From Obesumbacterium proteus (lineage in GTDB: Bacteria > Pseudomonadota > Gammaproteobacteria > Enterobacterales > Enterobacteriaceae), in assembly GCF_001586165.1 (NCBI RefSeq), contig NZ_CP014608.1, forward strand, positions 124,001-188,000: a stretch of DNA of 64,000 nucleotides. The letters are read 5' to 3'. The notes beneath the pieces are model-generated. The model ran no database searches. It was given only the letters and a program-made list of their open reading frames with translations, and was not told the origin of the DNA. Position 1 is the first letter of the stretch. Every line of letters starts with the position of its first letter. Position numbers and translations under genes: made by a program. Of this stretch, positions 41,984 through 49,777 are shown piece after piece.

Positions 41984-42877
41984 CTAATTAATCAGCATTT
42001 CGGCGAACTGCCGGACGGTAGTAACGTTAACTTCGCGGTCATTGATATGACTGGTGCGGATGACACCACGCAGCAACTTGAACAGGCGGCGGGCATTGCC
42101 CCGACTTTCTTTGTAAAGCACTTCACTCATGTCCCTGGAAAGCACATCCGGCAGGATGGTTGAGGCAATAAGGTCGCTGTCGTCCTGAGAGAGGGCGTTT
42201 CCGATATTCAGGGCAAAACCGACGCGGCTGTGGAGCTGTACAAACTCGCCGCGCTTACCTTTCAGATTAATAATGAGGCGAGGCATACCGGCCAGGACAA
42301 TGCCGATCCCCGTTTTGTCATGGATGCGACGCAGCACCTCCAAAGCCCGGTGTGGCAACAGTTCGCCTTCGTCAATCATCAGCAGATAACCCGTGTTCCG
42401 AAGCTTGGCCACGCACAGTTCAAACAGTTCGTGCATGTTTCCGCGCGTGGACAGGTTCAGGCGGTTGCAGATTTCTTCCAGCAGCACACGGGCGGTATAG
42501 CTCGGGTCAGCCTCAATGAGCAGCGCCGTCGGGTTGCTGGCCGCGTAGGATTTCAGGGCCATTGTCTTGCCAAGTCCGGCTTCGCCGTACAGCACGTTGA
42601 TTTCACCGTCAACGTGTGCCAGCCGGATAATTTCCAGCGCCTTACGAGCGGTAGGTGTTGCAACAAACTTCACCTCGACCTTTTGCGCCTTGTCTTTTTC
42701 GCGGGTGCGGTCAATAAAGTCCTGCACCAGGGCATTAACGCTTTCCATATCGCCGGTGTACTTTTCCTGCAGGAACTGACTGACCAAAGCAGTACTCTTA
42801 CCGATAGCGCGGGAAACCTGCGTTTGGGTGAGGCCTTTGCGCTCCATTAATTCGACAAGCTGTTCTTTTGTTGACAT
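41984..42877 (-). CDS. MuB-like target-selection ATPase
   Basis: A 297-residue AAA+ protein. An N-terminal helix-turn-helix (LVELMERKGLTQTQVSRAIGKSTALVSQFLQEK) is followed by Walker A YGEAGLGKTMALKSYA (about 95-110), Walker B GYLLMIDEGEL and the sensor segment GIVLAGMPRL. MuB coats target DNA, activates transposase A and gives target immunity. It follows the transposase gene, as in Mu. Confidence 0.93.
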   Translation of the reverse strand: MSTKEQLVELMERKGLTQTQVSRAIGKSTALVSQFLQEKYTGDMESVNALVQDFIDRTREKDKAQKVEVKFVATPTARKALEIIRLAHVDGEINVLYGEAGLGKTMALKSYAASNPTALLIEADPSYTARVLLEEICNRLNLSTRGNMHELFELCVAKLRNTGYLLMIDEGELLPHRALEVLRRIHDKTGIGIVLAGMPRLIINLKGKRGEFVQLHSRVGFALNIGNALSQDDSDLIASTILPDVLSRDMSEVLYKESRGNARRLFKLLRGVIRTSHINDREVNVTTVRQFAEMLIN

Positions 42878-42918
42878 ACTTTATTTCTCCAGTTGTGGTG
42901 AAGCGGTTCTGATGGCGG

Positions 42919-44970
42919 TCAGACCGCTTTATTTTTTTTACTCAAATACTCTTCACGCTCAGATTCGAATAAAAACATCGGCTCCCGGTCATCAATAATC
43001 TTCTCAGATTGCCCCTGCAGTAATGCCCCGAAATCCGGTGCGTGCTCGATAGTGCGAACAGGGTTCAGCTCAGCGTTAATTTCCTCAGCCTTACGCTCAT
43101 TCAGCCCCATCCGGCGGGTATGACGGTCTTTCTTCACTTTCTCGATGTATTCAACCGGGAAGGCGGCGCGGGTGTTGCCGTTCCAGATGGCGGTACAAAT
43201 AAAGGTGCCGTCGATATGGCGCACAGTGACGGACTCCGCACTGTGGATATCAAAAGCAACGGCCACTTCTTTGCCATCGACCTGGATCAAGTCTTCTGAG
43301 AAGTAATCGTTATTGAACAATTTGACCCAGCCACGCTGCGCGATACGGGTAACCTGCGGTCTGAACATGTCGCGCAATTCAACTACGGAAAGGCGGTCAA
43401 TCTCAGCTTCCGGCAGCAGACTTTCACGGTATTCCGCCGGCGTGAAGTGCTTGCCGTCTTCGCGCTGTGGCAACTCACTGTGACGGTGCTGCGTGTTGTA
43501 ACTCTCAATTTCAATCTCCATGGCATCCAGCAACTGATTCCACGAAGGCAGCTTGGCCAGCGCGTTCTGCTGAACGTTATTGAGTGGTTTGTTTTGGTTA
43601 ATGGCGTTTACCGCTGAGTCGATTGCACGACTGGTAATACGCGCCGTTTCACGGTCGGCAAGCTTTCCGTTATAAGTGGCGAACTTACGGGCGATACGCG
43701 CCGGGATTTCCTTGTTCAGGCGTTCGATGATGCCGCGAGCCTGCGGATTGCCAGGAATACCGGTCGGATGCTCAATACCGAGACGCGGCAAGATACCCGT
43801 CAGCGGAGCGTCGAGCAGTTTTGCTGTTTCACCTGCACCGTTATCGGAGTAGTACAGCAGCGGCACGCCGTGACGCTCCATGCCATAGCGCAGCGCATCA
43901 GCCACCGCGATGGTGTTTTCAGACAGGCTCAGGCTCCAGCCCACAACAAAACGGGTGCGGCCATCGATAACCAGCGTGATTTCAGGCGTAAACGGCCGTC
44001 CGTGGTCTGGGTGCTGAACCTTCATTTTCATGCTGTGACCATCCCCGATCCAAACGCCATTCACCGGCATTTGTGACCAGTCACGTTTAACGTAAGTTTG
44101 CAGGGCTGTAAGCGCAGAACCGGTCACGCGACCACGCTGGCGAACCAGCTTTGGCAACTTATTCAGGGCGCGATGTACCGCATGTATTGACGGTATGGCC
44201 TGCAGCATGGCGGGCTGGTCGGCATACTGCTGCTGCCAGTCCAGGCAAAAACCTTCATAGGCTTCGGCGACAGTGATACCGTGCGTAGTACGATAATTGG
44301 CCATAAACATCGGCATCCAGCGGATGTTTTCGACTGGCTTGGCCTTGTTGTACCCCGGAGCCAGCAGAGCCAGGCGCTCAGCAGCATCTTTCCCGCGCAG
44401 ATAATCCAGAACCCAGCCATTCAATGAACGGACACTCAACGTGCGTTCTTTACCACGGCGGGCATTGGCAAAACTGACACATTCCTGCAGCTGTTCCGGC
44501 AAGCTTTCAGACTGAGCCTTTGCAGTGATGTATTTGATCGCAGAAATGCGGCTTAAACCGGCTTCGTTCTCCAGGCGCAGAACCTCAACGACCAGAGCCA
44601 TACGAGCATCGGCTGTGACACGCTGATCGTTATTAAGCACAGAGACCTTATTTTCCAGAATGGCTGGGCACTTACGCATCAGATCCAATTCCTGTGTGAC
44701 CCTGACTGCGCTTTTACTGGTTTTTAAACTGTGTTTAAAACCGTTATTGGGTTTGGTTAACAGCGTATTTAAAAAGCGCTCTTGAACGATTTGCTTTGCT
44801 ACTTCTGGCAAACAATCCATGTGATATTCGAATGCCTTTGAACCTTCACGGCGGCGACGTAATGCTGAATTCCCACCTGACTGCTTATCCAGGCGATTAC
44901 GAATGTTGTGCTCCATCGTCGGAAAACCTGGAAGACCTGCACACTCTTTAGCTGTTAGCCAAATAGACAT
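42919..44970 (-). CDS. MuA-like DDE transposase
   Basis: A 683-residue transposase that integrates and replicates the prophage. The N-terminal winged-helix (WLTAKECAGLPGFPTMEHNIRNRLDKQSGGNSALRRRREGSKAFEYHMDCLP) is the Mu end/enhancer-binding type. The catalytic core has GVWIGDGHSMKM (first Asp), LLYYSDNGAGETA (second Asp) and NPQARGIIERLNKE (Glu). A C-terminal beta-barrel and basic tail (DRHTRRMGLNERKAEEI) follow. Intact and near the usual length, so the prophage is probably transposition-competent. Confidence 0.95.
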   Translation of the reverse strand: MSIWLTAKECAGLPGFPTMEHNIRNRLDKQSGGNSALRRRREGSKAFEYHMDCLPEVAKQIVQERFLNTLLTKPNNGFKHSLKTSKSAVRVTQELDLMRKCPAILENKVSVLNNDQRVTADARMALVVEVLRLENEAGLSRISAIKYITAKAQSESLPEQLQECVSFANARRGKERTLSVRSLNGWVLDYLRGKDAAERLALLAPGYNKAKPVENIRWMPMFMANYRTTHGITVAEAYEGFCLDWQQQYADQPAMLQAIPSIHAVHRALNKLPKLVRQRGRVTGSALTALQTYVKRDWSQMPVNGVWIGDGHSMKMKVQHPDHGRPFTPEITLVIDGRTRFVVGWSLSLSENTIAVADALRYGMERHGVPLLYYSDNGAGETAKLLDAPLTGILPRLGIEHPTGIPGNPQARGIIERLNKEIPARIARKFATYNGKLADRETARITSRAIDSAVNAINQNKPLNNVQQNALAKLPSWNQLLDAMEIEIESYNTQHRHSELPQREDGKHFTPAEYRESLLPEAEIDRLSVVELRDMFRPQVTRIAQRGWVKLFNNDYFSEDLIQVDGKEVAVAFDIHSAESVTVRHIDGTFICTAIWNGNTRAAFPVEYIEKVKKDRHTRRMGLNERKAEEINAELNPVRTIEHAPDFGALLQGQSEKIIDDREPMFLFESEREEYLSKKNKAV

Positions 44971-44972
44971 CT

Positions 44973-45251
44973 TTAAATCTCCGTCTTAGCAGCAGCACGT
45001 TCGCCAGGGAGATAGCGGCTTGGCCATATAACTTCTGGAGCGATACCGATTTTTTGTGCGATAGCTTCTTCATACCGACCGCACTTGCGATAAAAAACGT
45101 TACGAATACTGCTTTCCTTCAGCGACAACTCTTTCTCAATGTCACGGAGGTTGACGCCCTGACGATCCAGGGCAGCAATGATTGCCTTGCTAGACCAGTC
45201 ACGCCCCGCATGAACAAACAAATTGGCCATATCTTGTTTCAGCAACTGCAT
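44973..45251 (-). CDS. Ner/Nlp-like DNA-binding regulator
   Basis: A 92-residue protein: DWSSKAIIAALDRQGVNLRDIEKELSLKESSIRNVFYRKCGRYEEAIAQKIGIAPEVIWPSRY is the Ner-family helix-turn-helix with its signature IWPSRY. In Mu, Ner represses both early and repressor transcription at the switch. A start at the second Met (MANLF) is also possible. Divergent from the repressor gene across about 80-160 bases. Confidence 0.9.
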   Translation of the reverse strand: MQLLKQDMANLFVHAGRDWSSKAIIAALDRQGVNLRDIEKELSLKESSIRNVFYRKCGRYEEAIAQKIGIAPEVIWPSRYLPGERAAAKTEI

Positions 45252-45278
45252 TGTGTGATCCTCTTCTGTTTACCTAAA

Positions 45279-45302
45279 ACGATAATCAAATGCGGTTATC
45301 GT
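45279..45302. promoter_or_regulatory. Repressor/Ner operator region
   Basis: Inverted repeat ACGATAA (45279-45285) and TTATCGT (45296-45302) between the divergent Ner-like and repressor genes. TATCGTATGC at its edge recurs at 46024-46033, beyond the repressor gene. Probable operator of the lysis-lysogeny switch. Confidence 0.6.
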
Positions 45303-45408
45303 ATGCGTTTAAAGTTACTCGAACAATAATCCGATGTCAAATAAATACCTCGGTTTATTGTTTGGCTTTAATTTGACCCAGCAAGCACCACTAAATGGAT
45401 TAACATCA

Positions 45409-45972
45409 ATGACTTACAAGAAAAAAACCGCAGAAACCACAATTGACCGAGATCGGATTTTTGTCACGAGCGGAATAAACCGATTTAGCGAAAGACTTAA
45501 AACAGCAATGAATGGCATGAGTAACAGTGAGCTGGGTAGGAAAAGTGGCATGTCTGAAACGACGGTTAGGAAATACCTTCGGGGTGATATTTATCCAGGA
45601 ATAGACAGTGCTGCCCTGGTGGCACATGCATGTAATGTTTCTCTTATTTGGCTCCTTTGCGGCGTCGAACAAAAGAACGAGGTAATGGTGCGGAATTCGT
45701 TCACAAAAAGCGATAACCCTGCCGATGCAATCTTACAAAGACTATCTACTGAGCAAGTTGAGGTACTGACTGATGCAATAATTTCGCATGGCATTTCAGG
45801 AATACTCTCGGCATTGAATGGGATGGCAAATGTTGAAAACTTCTTACAGCTATCCGAGGCTGAAAGAGCAAGGGTTCTTCGTGTTTACGAACAGATAAAA
45901 GAGGGGACATCTCAGAGCGGTCAAGGCATAGCTCAGCAAAGCCTCTTGTCAGATGATAAACAGGCTGGATAG
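45409..45972 (+). CDS. Prophage repressor (HTH, CI-like)
   Basis: About 187 residues. INRFSERLKTAMNGMSNSELGRKSGMSETTVRKYLRGDIYPGIDSAALVAHACNVSLIWLLCG is a Cro/CI-type helix-turn-helix with the conserved WLL-G end. The C-terminal part is helical (dimerisation). It is the only prophage gene on the plus strand, divergent from the transposition genes, the position of repressor c in Mu. The frame is open from an ATG at 45334, but that extension (NKYLGLLFGFNLTQ) is not family-like; neither start has a good ribosome-binding site. Confidence 0.82.
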   Translation: MTYKKKTAETTIDRDRIFVTSGINRFSERLKTAMNGMSNSELGRKSGMSETTVRKYLRGDIYPGIDSAALVAHACNVSLIWLLCGVEQKNEVMVRNSFTKSDNPADAILQRLSTEQVEVLTDAIISHGISGILSALNGMANVENFLQLSEAERARVLRVYEQIKEGTSQSGQGIAQQSLLSDDKQAG

Positions 45973-46335
45973 GATAGGAAAAGTAAATGGGTTGGTGTTT
46001 TTAGAAAAAACTGACCACTATCCTATCGTATGCATCATTATGAAATAAATGACAATTAATTTAAGAAAACTTTTTAAACATCGACATGGCATCTTTCTTT
46101 ATGGCTCTAAGGTAAAGAACATGTGAATTATCGATGAAGCCTGCTCAGAAGCTGTTTAAACGTGATCATAACAAGATCAGAACTGTGCAAAATAAAACGC
46201 ATTTATTGATATTTTTGCTCGATTTTTCGTGAGCTATGCAAAACCTCTTAAATCCTCTGAATACCGCGCCCCGCCTGGCATTGCTATCTTCCAGACCTAA
46301 CTTAATCACTATGCAGAATTGATCACTCCCCCACA
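45973..46335. other. Prophage L end: non-coding region with transposase binding sites
   Basis: Read inward on the minus strand from 46335, TTCTGCATAG lies at 46318-46309, TTTTGCATAG at 46243-46234 and TTTTGCACAG at 46192-46183. The spacings of 75 and 51 bases resemble the widely spaced L1-L2-L3 sites of Mu and contrast with the 22-base spacing at the R end. No gene is seen; the 5' nuclease frame runs on into this region by chance to 46166. Confidence 0.7.
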
Positions 46336-46339
46336 GTAC
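46336..46339. repeat. Prophage target-site duplication, copy 2 (GTAC)
   Basis: GTAC directly outside the ACA end of the prophage, pairing with 12092-12095. Confidence 0.8.
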
Positions 46340-46843
46340 GGCGCGCAACGCTTCGCGGCTGACCTCCCCGGTTCGCCCGGTATGCACAAAGAATCCCCGA
46401 CAGCGCTCCTGACGTACCATCGCCCCAAAGTCCAGGACATGCCCGGACGAAATGCAGCTGGAATAGCGTTTTGCCTGTATTAACCAGCGCTGGCCATTAA
46501 TCCAGACCTGTCCATCGACCCCGCCGTCGCCGCTGTAGCGGGCATTTCGCTTTATCCGACATCCCTGACGGGCAAACGCCGTCATAAGCATTTCTTCAAA
46601 TACATAGGGATTGATTTTTCGAAGGTAAACCAGCCTGGCAGCGTCATCCCTCAGTTGAGGGAGGCGGACAAGAATACGCGCGGCCTGACGCTGATAACGT
46701 CGGTGGCGGCGCTGACTTGCCGTGCCAAAGAGAAACGGCAGCAGCATGAATGCCATAGGAAGTAGCAGAACGCTCAACCACCATCCCGGCACGCCTTGCC
46801 GCAGGGCATTGAGAATCTGGCCCCCCGTAAGTGCAGGACTCAT
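46336..46843 (-). pseudogene. 5' part of a membrane-anchored Mrr-like nuclease gene, interrupted by the prophage
   Basis: The first 169 codons encode a membrane segment (WWLSVLLLPMAFMLLPFLFG, residues 21-40), a basic helix (RRHRRYQRQAARILV) and a PD-(D/E)XK restriction-endonuclease fold: INPYVFEEMLMTAFARQGC, YSGDGGVDGQVWI (catalytic Asp), RWLIQAKRY (Q-x-K), and RGFFVHTGRTGEVSREALRA. The prophage enters in the codons after REALRA. The missing C-terminus lies at 12012-12095. The long frame to 46166 adds phage-derived codons. In related ICEs a similar gene sits upstream of traD; its transfer role is unknown. Confidence 0.88.
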
Positions 46844-47358
46844 TGTGCAAGCCCTGTCTCGGTAATGATCAGCGGGTAGTGGGTCAGTTGCAAACGGCGA
46901 GCCAGGTCACTGCCGGAAACCGGCACCATATCGCTTCCCGGGAGCAATGCCTGCAACGCCTTCAGGCGGTCCTGGTCGGCAACGTTCACCACAAATCCGG
47001 TGGCATTGAGACGCGTAAGCTCGACCCTGCGCTGAGCCAGCCACTGCCTGGACAGGTCATCATCGCCGATAATAAAAACGGGCGGCATCCCAGGGAGGGT
47101 GAGTTTTCTGGGCATCACTGCACCGGGTGAAAGCTCAGGCGTGCGGACGGGTAATGCAGACGCCACAGAGACCTGCGCGGGCGCCTGAGGCTGATCCACT
47201 GATTCCGGCGGCGTAAATTCACCGGGCTGGTCATTCACCGCATCAAAATAGGTATCCGTTGGCTCTCCCCCGAGGTCTCCCACCACAGTCAACGCCGAAT
47301 ACCCCGCCGTTGAACACCCCACAGCGCACATCAATACCATCATTTTTAAGAATTTCAT
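46840..47358 (-). CDS. ICE protein, TIGR03765 (PFL_4695) family
   Basis: A 172-residue exported protein with a signal peptide (KFLKMMVLMCAVGCSTAGYSA; the Cys could be a lipobox variant). The mature part has LTVVGDLGGEPTDTYFDAVN at the start and, near the C-terminus, PVFIIGDDDLSRQWLAQRRVELTRLNATGFVVNVADQDRL...MVPVSGSDLARRLQLTHYPLIIT, the conserved family core. Overlaps neighbours by four bases on each side. Part of the periplasmic transfer machinery; the exact role is unknown. Confidence 0.9.
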   Translation of the reverse strand: MKFLKMMVLMCAVGCSTAGYSALTVVGDLGGEPTDTYFDAVNDQPGEFTPPESVDQPQAPAQVSVASALPVRTPELSPGAVMPRKLTLPGMPPVFIIGDDDLSRQWLAQRRVELTRLNATGFVVNVADQDRLKALQALLPGSDMVPVSGSDLARRLQLTHYPLIITETGLAQ

Positions 47359-47990
47359 TTGGGCTCTATCCAGGTGAGTTGATTACTGGCCAGCGCAACT
47401 CCCTTCAGCGGCGTCGGCATCAGATAATGTGTGTCAGAAGCTTGCTGAACGGGGGCCAGGGTGTCGAGCTTACGGCGCACGATCGCTATATAGGTGGCCG
47501 CGGCTTTACCGCCGGCCGGGTGGTGGTAACACCCTGCCGCTTTAATCCAGCTCCCCGGACTGGCGTCATAGCAGGTTCGAAGAATGTTAGCCGCGACGCG
47601 CAGGTTGGTGTACGGGTCGAAGGCTTCATAAAAGGAGGTAAACAGATGGCCATTCCACCCCAGATTGACCTGAGCAATACCGACATCGATGCGTTTGAGC
47701 GGGTATTTCCGAACAAATTGCAGCAGGGCCTGCCAGGCGGCTTCGCGGGATTCAAACCGATAGCCCTTGCCCGCCACATTAATTGTCCAGGGCCACGGAC
47801 GTTCGCCATACGGAAGACGCCGGGAGCTTTCAGTCAGGGCCAGGGAATATAACGACTCCGCTGGCACCCGCGCCGCCGCCGCGATCTGATGGTAGGCAGG
47901 CGGAATTTGCTGAAGCGGCTGAACGCTTTTCGCAACGCCGCACAGCGGCAGCATTAACAGTGCTGACATCAGAATGCGGCGAGTTGCCAT
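47355..47990 (-). CDS. ICE lytic transglycosylase-like protein
   Basis: A 211-residue periplasmic enzyme with a signal peptide (MATRRILMSALLMLPLCGVAKS). The SLT-type domain shows LYSLALTESSRRL (catalytic Glu), VGIAQVNLGWNG and YTNLRVAANIL...CYHHPAG. It should open the cell wall for the transfer channel or pilus. The start at 47990 overlaps the TIGR03759 stop; the longer frame upstream is a shadow. Confidence 0.88.
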   Translation of the reverse strand: MATRRILMSALLMLPLCGVAKSVQPLQQIPPAYHQIAAAARVPAESLYSLALTESSRRLPYGERPWPWTINVAGKGYRFESREAAWQALLQFVRKYPLKRIDVGIAQVNLGWNGHLFTSFYEAFDPYTNLRVAANILRTCYDASPGSWIKAAGCYHHPAGGKAAATYIAIVRRKLDTLAPVQQASDTHYLMPTPLKGVALASNQLTWIEPK

Positions 47991-48688
47991 CCGTTTTCCC
48001 CTTGCTGCAGGATCACCGGCATTTGCCCCTGACCGTAGGTCAGCCACAAGCCGCGATCGTGATTCAGTGTGATTTGACGACTTCTGACCCGGTCCACCGG
48101 AATGTTGTGGCTGACCGCCCATTTGCGCACGGTGTCATCTTTCCCATCACTGCCCACCAGGTAGATATCAACCGGGCGATTGTCCGCCAGGACGGCGGCG
48201 AGACGCGCATCACAGCGTTCACAGTTGTCGCGCACGAACAACGCCATGCGGCCGTTAGTGTCATGAGCAAGCCCGGAGGCGTTCCCCATATTGACCGACA
48301 GCGCATTAGGGTACAGACGGCTCCAGGCCGCATTAACTTCCCGCTGGAACGCCAGTTCCTTTTCCGTGCGCTGGTATTCTTCTTTCACCCACAGTTCCGC
48401 GAGCCGACGGCGTTCTGAAACGCTGTCGCTTTCCACACCCAGCGTGGTCAGCGGATCAAGCCCGGGAGACTGGATCCCTCGCTTACCCTGTTTCAGTTGC
48501 TGATACTTCTGCCACTCTGTATCACTTAGCCCCCATTGCTGGGCGGATTGCTGAGACTGAGACTGGAGAGACTTATCCTGAAGACTGCTTGCGGTTGACG
48601 TGGTGCTGGTTGCGCTGTTAACGGTATCCGCTCTGGCGGCACACGTTGCCAACAATATGAATAGCATCACTAAGCGACTGATTTTCAT
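47969..48688 (-). CDS. ICE protein, TIGR03759 (PFL_4693) family
   Basis: About 239 residues with a signal peptide (MKISRLVMLFILLATCAARA). A Ser/Thr/Gln-rich linker leads to WGLSDTEWQKYQQLKQGKRGIQSPGLDPLTTLGVE and a thioredoxin-like C-terminal domain with RDNCERCDARL (a CxxC pair), consistent with a periplasmic disulfide role. Full family length. Confidence 0.9.
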   Translation of the reverse strand: MKISRLVMLFILLATCAARADTVNSATSTTSTASSLQDKSLQSQSQQSAQQWGLSDTEWQKYQQLKQGKRGIQSPGLDPLTTLGVESDSVSERRRLAELWVKEEYQRTEKELAFQREVNAAWSRLYPNALSVNMGNASGLAHDTNGRMALFVRDNCERCDARLAAVLADNRPVDIYLVGSDGKDDTVRKWAVSHNIPVDRVRSRQITLNHDRGLWLTYGQGQMPVILQQGENGWQLAAF

Positions 48689-48700
48689 CACGACTCCTGT

Positions 48701-49546
48701 TTACTGCGCGCTGAGGCGCTGTGGTATACCGTTAACAGAGAACACTGCCTGATTGCCCTCAATGCTGCGCAGCTGCCATCCCCAGGCAGAATCACCCGGC
48801 GACAAAAGTTGCATCTGAGATAAGTTCGTAGCTCCCTGCGGCGCAATGACAGCAAAATTCTGACCGCCCCGCTGCTCAATGCCCGTCAGAATAAACGGCG
48901 CAGCCAGTGGCACAGTTCTGGCTGACCGCAGAGACTTTTTTGAGGCACTGGTTTTATGTTTTTTTCCGGCGTTGGCCGCACCGCCTGAAGCGGTAGCGGG
49001 TGGTTTCTGAGCCTGGCTTGCTTTGAGGGCGTCAACAGTGGCTTTGAGGGAGGAAAACTCGAGTGCGCTCGCCTGACCATTATCAAGCTCATACTGCAGC
49101 GCTTTTTTCTGCTCACTGATTTGGCTGTCTAACAGCTCAATTTTTTTGTTCTGGTCAGCGATTTGCCCGTCCAGCACTTTACCGAGTTCACTCATTCCTT
49201 TCAGCACGCCGGCTCTTAGCGCAAATCGTTCATCTTGCTCAGCAACGTGTTTTTCGAGCGCGGCCACTGACGATGAGAGCTGGCTGAGCTGGCCGCTGCG
49301 GAATGCGGCTTCGAGAGAGTTAACCCGAATGTCCATGTTGCTCAGTTGAAGATACAACACCACGCTGAGCACGCTCGGAGCAATAACACAGAGGGCAGCA
49401 ACGCCGATGCCAGTACGTTTTAACAGCGCTGACTGACTCAGAGAGAAGGTCGAACGTCGAACGGCAGTGGCGTTTTGTTCACTGACGCTTTCACTTATAA
49501 CGGGGTCTGGGACAGGTTCATGCTCTGGCAATGTTTCGGAGGTCAT
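48701..49546 (-). CDS. ICE inner-membrane coiled-coil protein
   Basis: A 281-residue bitopic protein: a Pro/Glu-rich cytosolic start, a membrane segment (GIGVAALCVIAPSVLSVVLYL, about 47-67), a long periplasmic coiled coil (SQLSSSVAALEKHVAEQDERF...DQNKKIELLDSQISEQKKAL), a Lys/Ser-rich linker and a C-terminal beta domain (PFILTGIEQRGGQNFAVIAPQGATNLSQMQLLSPGDSAWGWQLRSIEGNQAVF). The plan resembles the TraP-type proteins encoded after pil clusters in R64-like systems; the specific family is not certain. Confidence 0.65.
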   Translation of the reverse strand: MTSETLPEHEPVPDPVISESVSEQNATAVRRSTFSLSQSALLKRTGIGVAALCVIAPSVLSVVLYLQLSNMDIRVNSLEAAFRSGQLSQLSSSVAALEKHVAEQDERFALRAGVLKGMSELGKVLDGQIADQNKKIELLDSQISEQKKALQYELDNGQASALEFSSLKATVDALKASQAQKPPATASGGAANAGKKHKTSASKKSLRSARTVPLAAPFILTGIEQRGGQNFAVIAPQGATNLSQMQLLSPGDSAWGWQLRSIEGNQAVFSVNGIPQRLSAQ

Positions 49547-49777
49547 TGCACATCATCCTTTCAACTGTTCGGAAAGTTATAAGGTGCAAAACCGCAGGAC
49601 GGAAGGCGATGCTTAACTAAATATCATTGTTTAAAAATTTCCAAAGTTAAGCTCCAAAATTTAACCTCAAAAACCAAAAGCTATGTAATTTTATTGTAAG
49701 AAGTGTTGGGTATTCGTAAGATAACTGCTTCTCAAAATTGCCCTTCCTGTTAGGGCCAATATAGCAATATAAAAACC

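Larger units (their letters stand above)
12096..46335 (-). mobile_element. Complete Mu-like transposable prophage, 34,240 bp
   Basis: The termini are inverted TGT...ACA. In both ends TGCATAG begins exactly 20 bases in. A GTAC duplication flanks the element, and removing it restores a host-ICE gene in frame. Gene order on the minus strand is Mu-like: Ner, transposase A, B, early genes, GemA, Mor, lysis, TerS/TerL, portal, gpF, gpG, protease/scaffold, capsid, sheath, tube, tape measure, baseplate, fibre. All structural frames are intact except a decayed invertase. Inference: inducible or recently active. Confidence 0.95.

Noticed and set aside
44720..44760. TTTTTAAAC...GTTTAAAA near-palindrome in the transposase gene, similar to the one at 27710
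   Set aside because: Imperfect, inside a conserved coding region, and probably coincidental.
45334..45408. Upstream start for the prophage repressor
   Set aside because: The extra 25 residues are hydrophobic and not family-like. Evidence is weak both ways, so the start remains uncertain.
46166..46843. A 225-codon intact nuclease gene
   Set aside because: The last 56 codons are prophage L-end DNA, including transposase sites; the real C-terminus is at 12012-12095.
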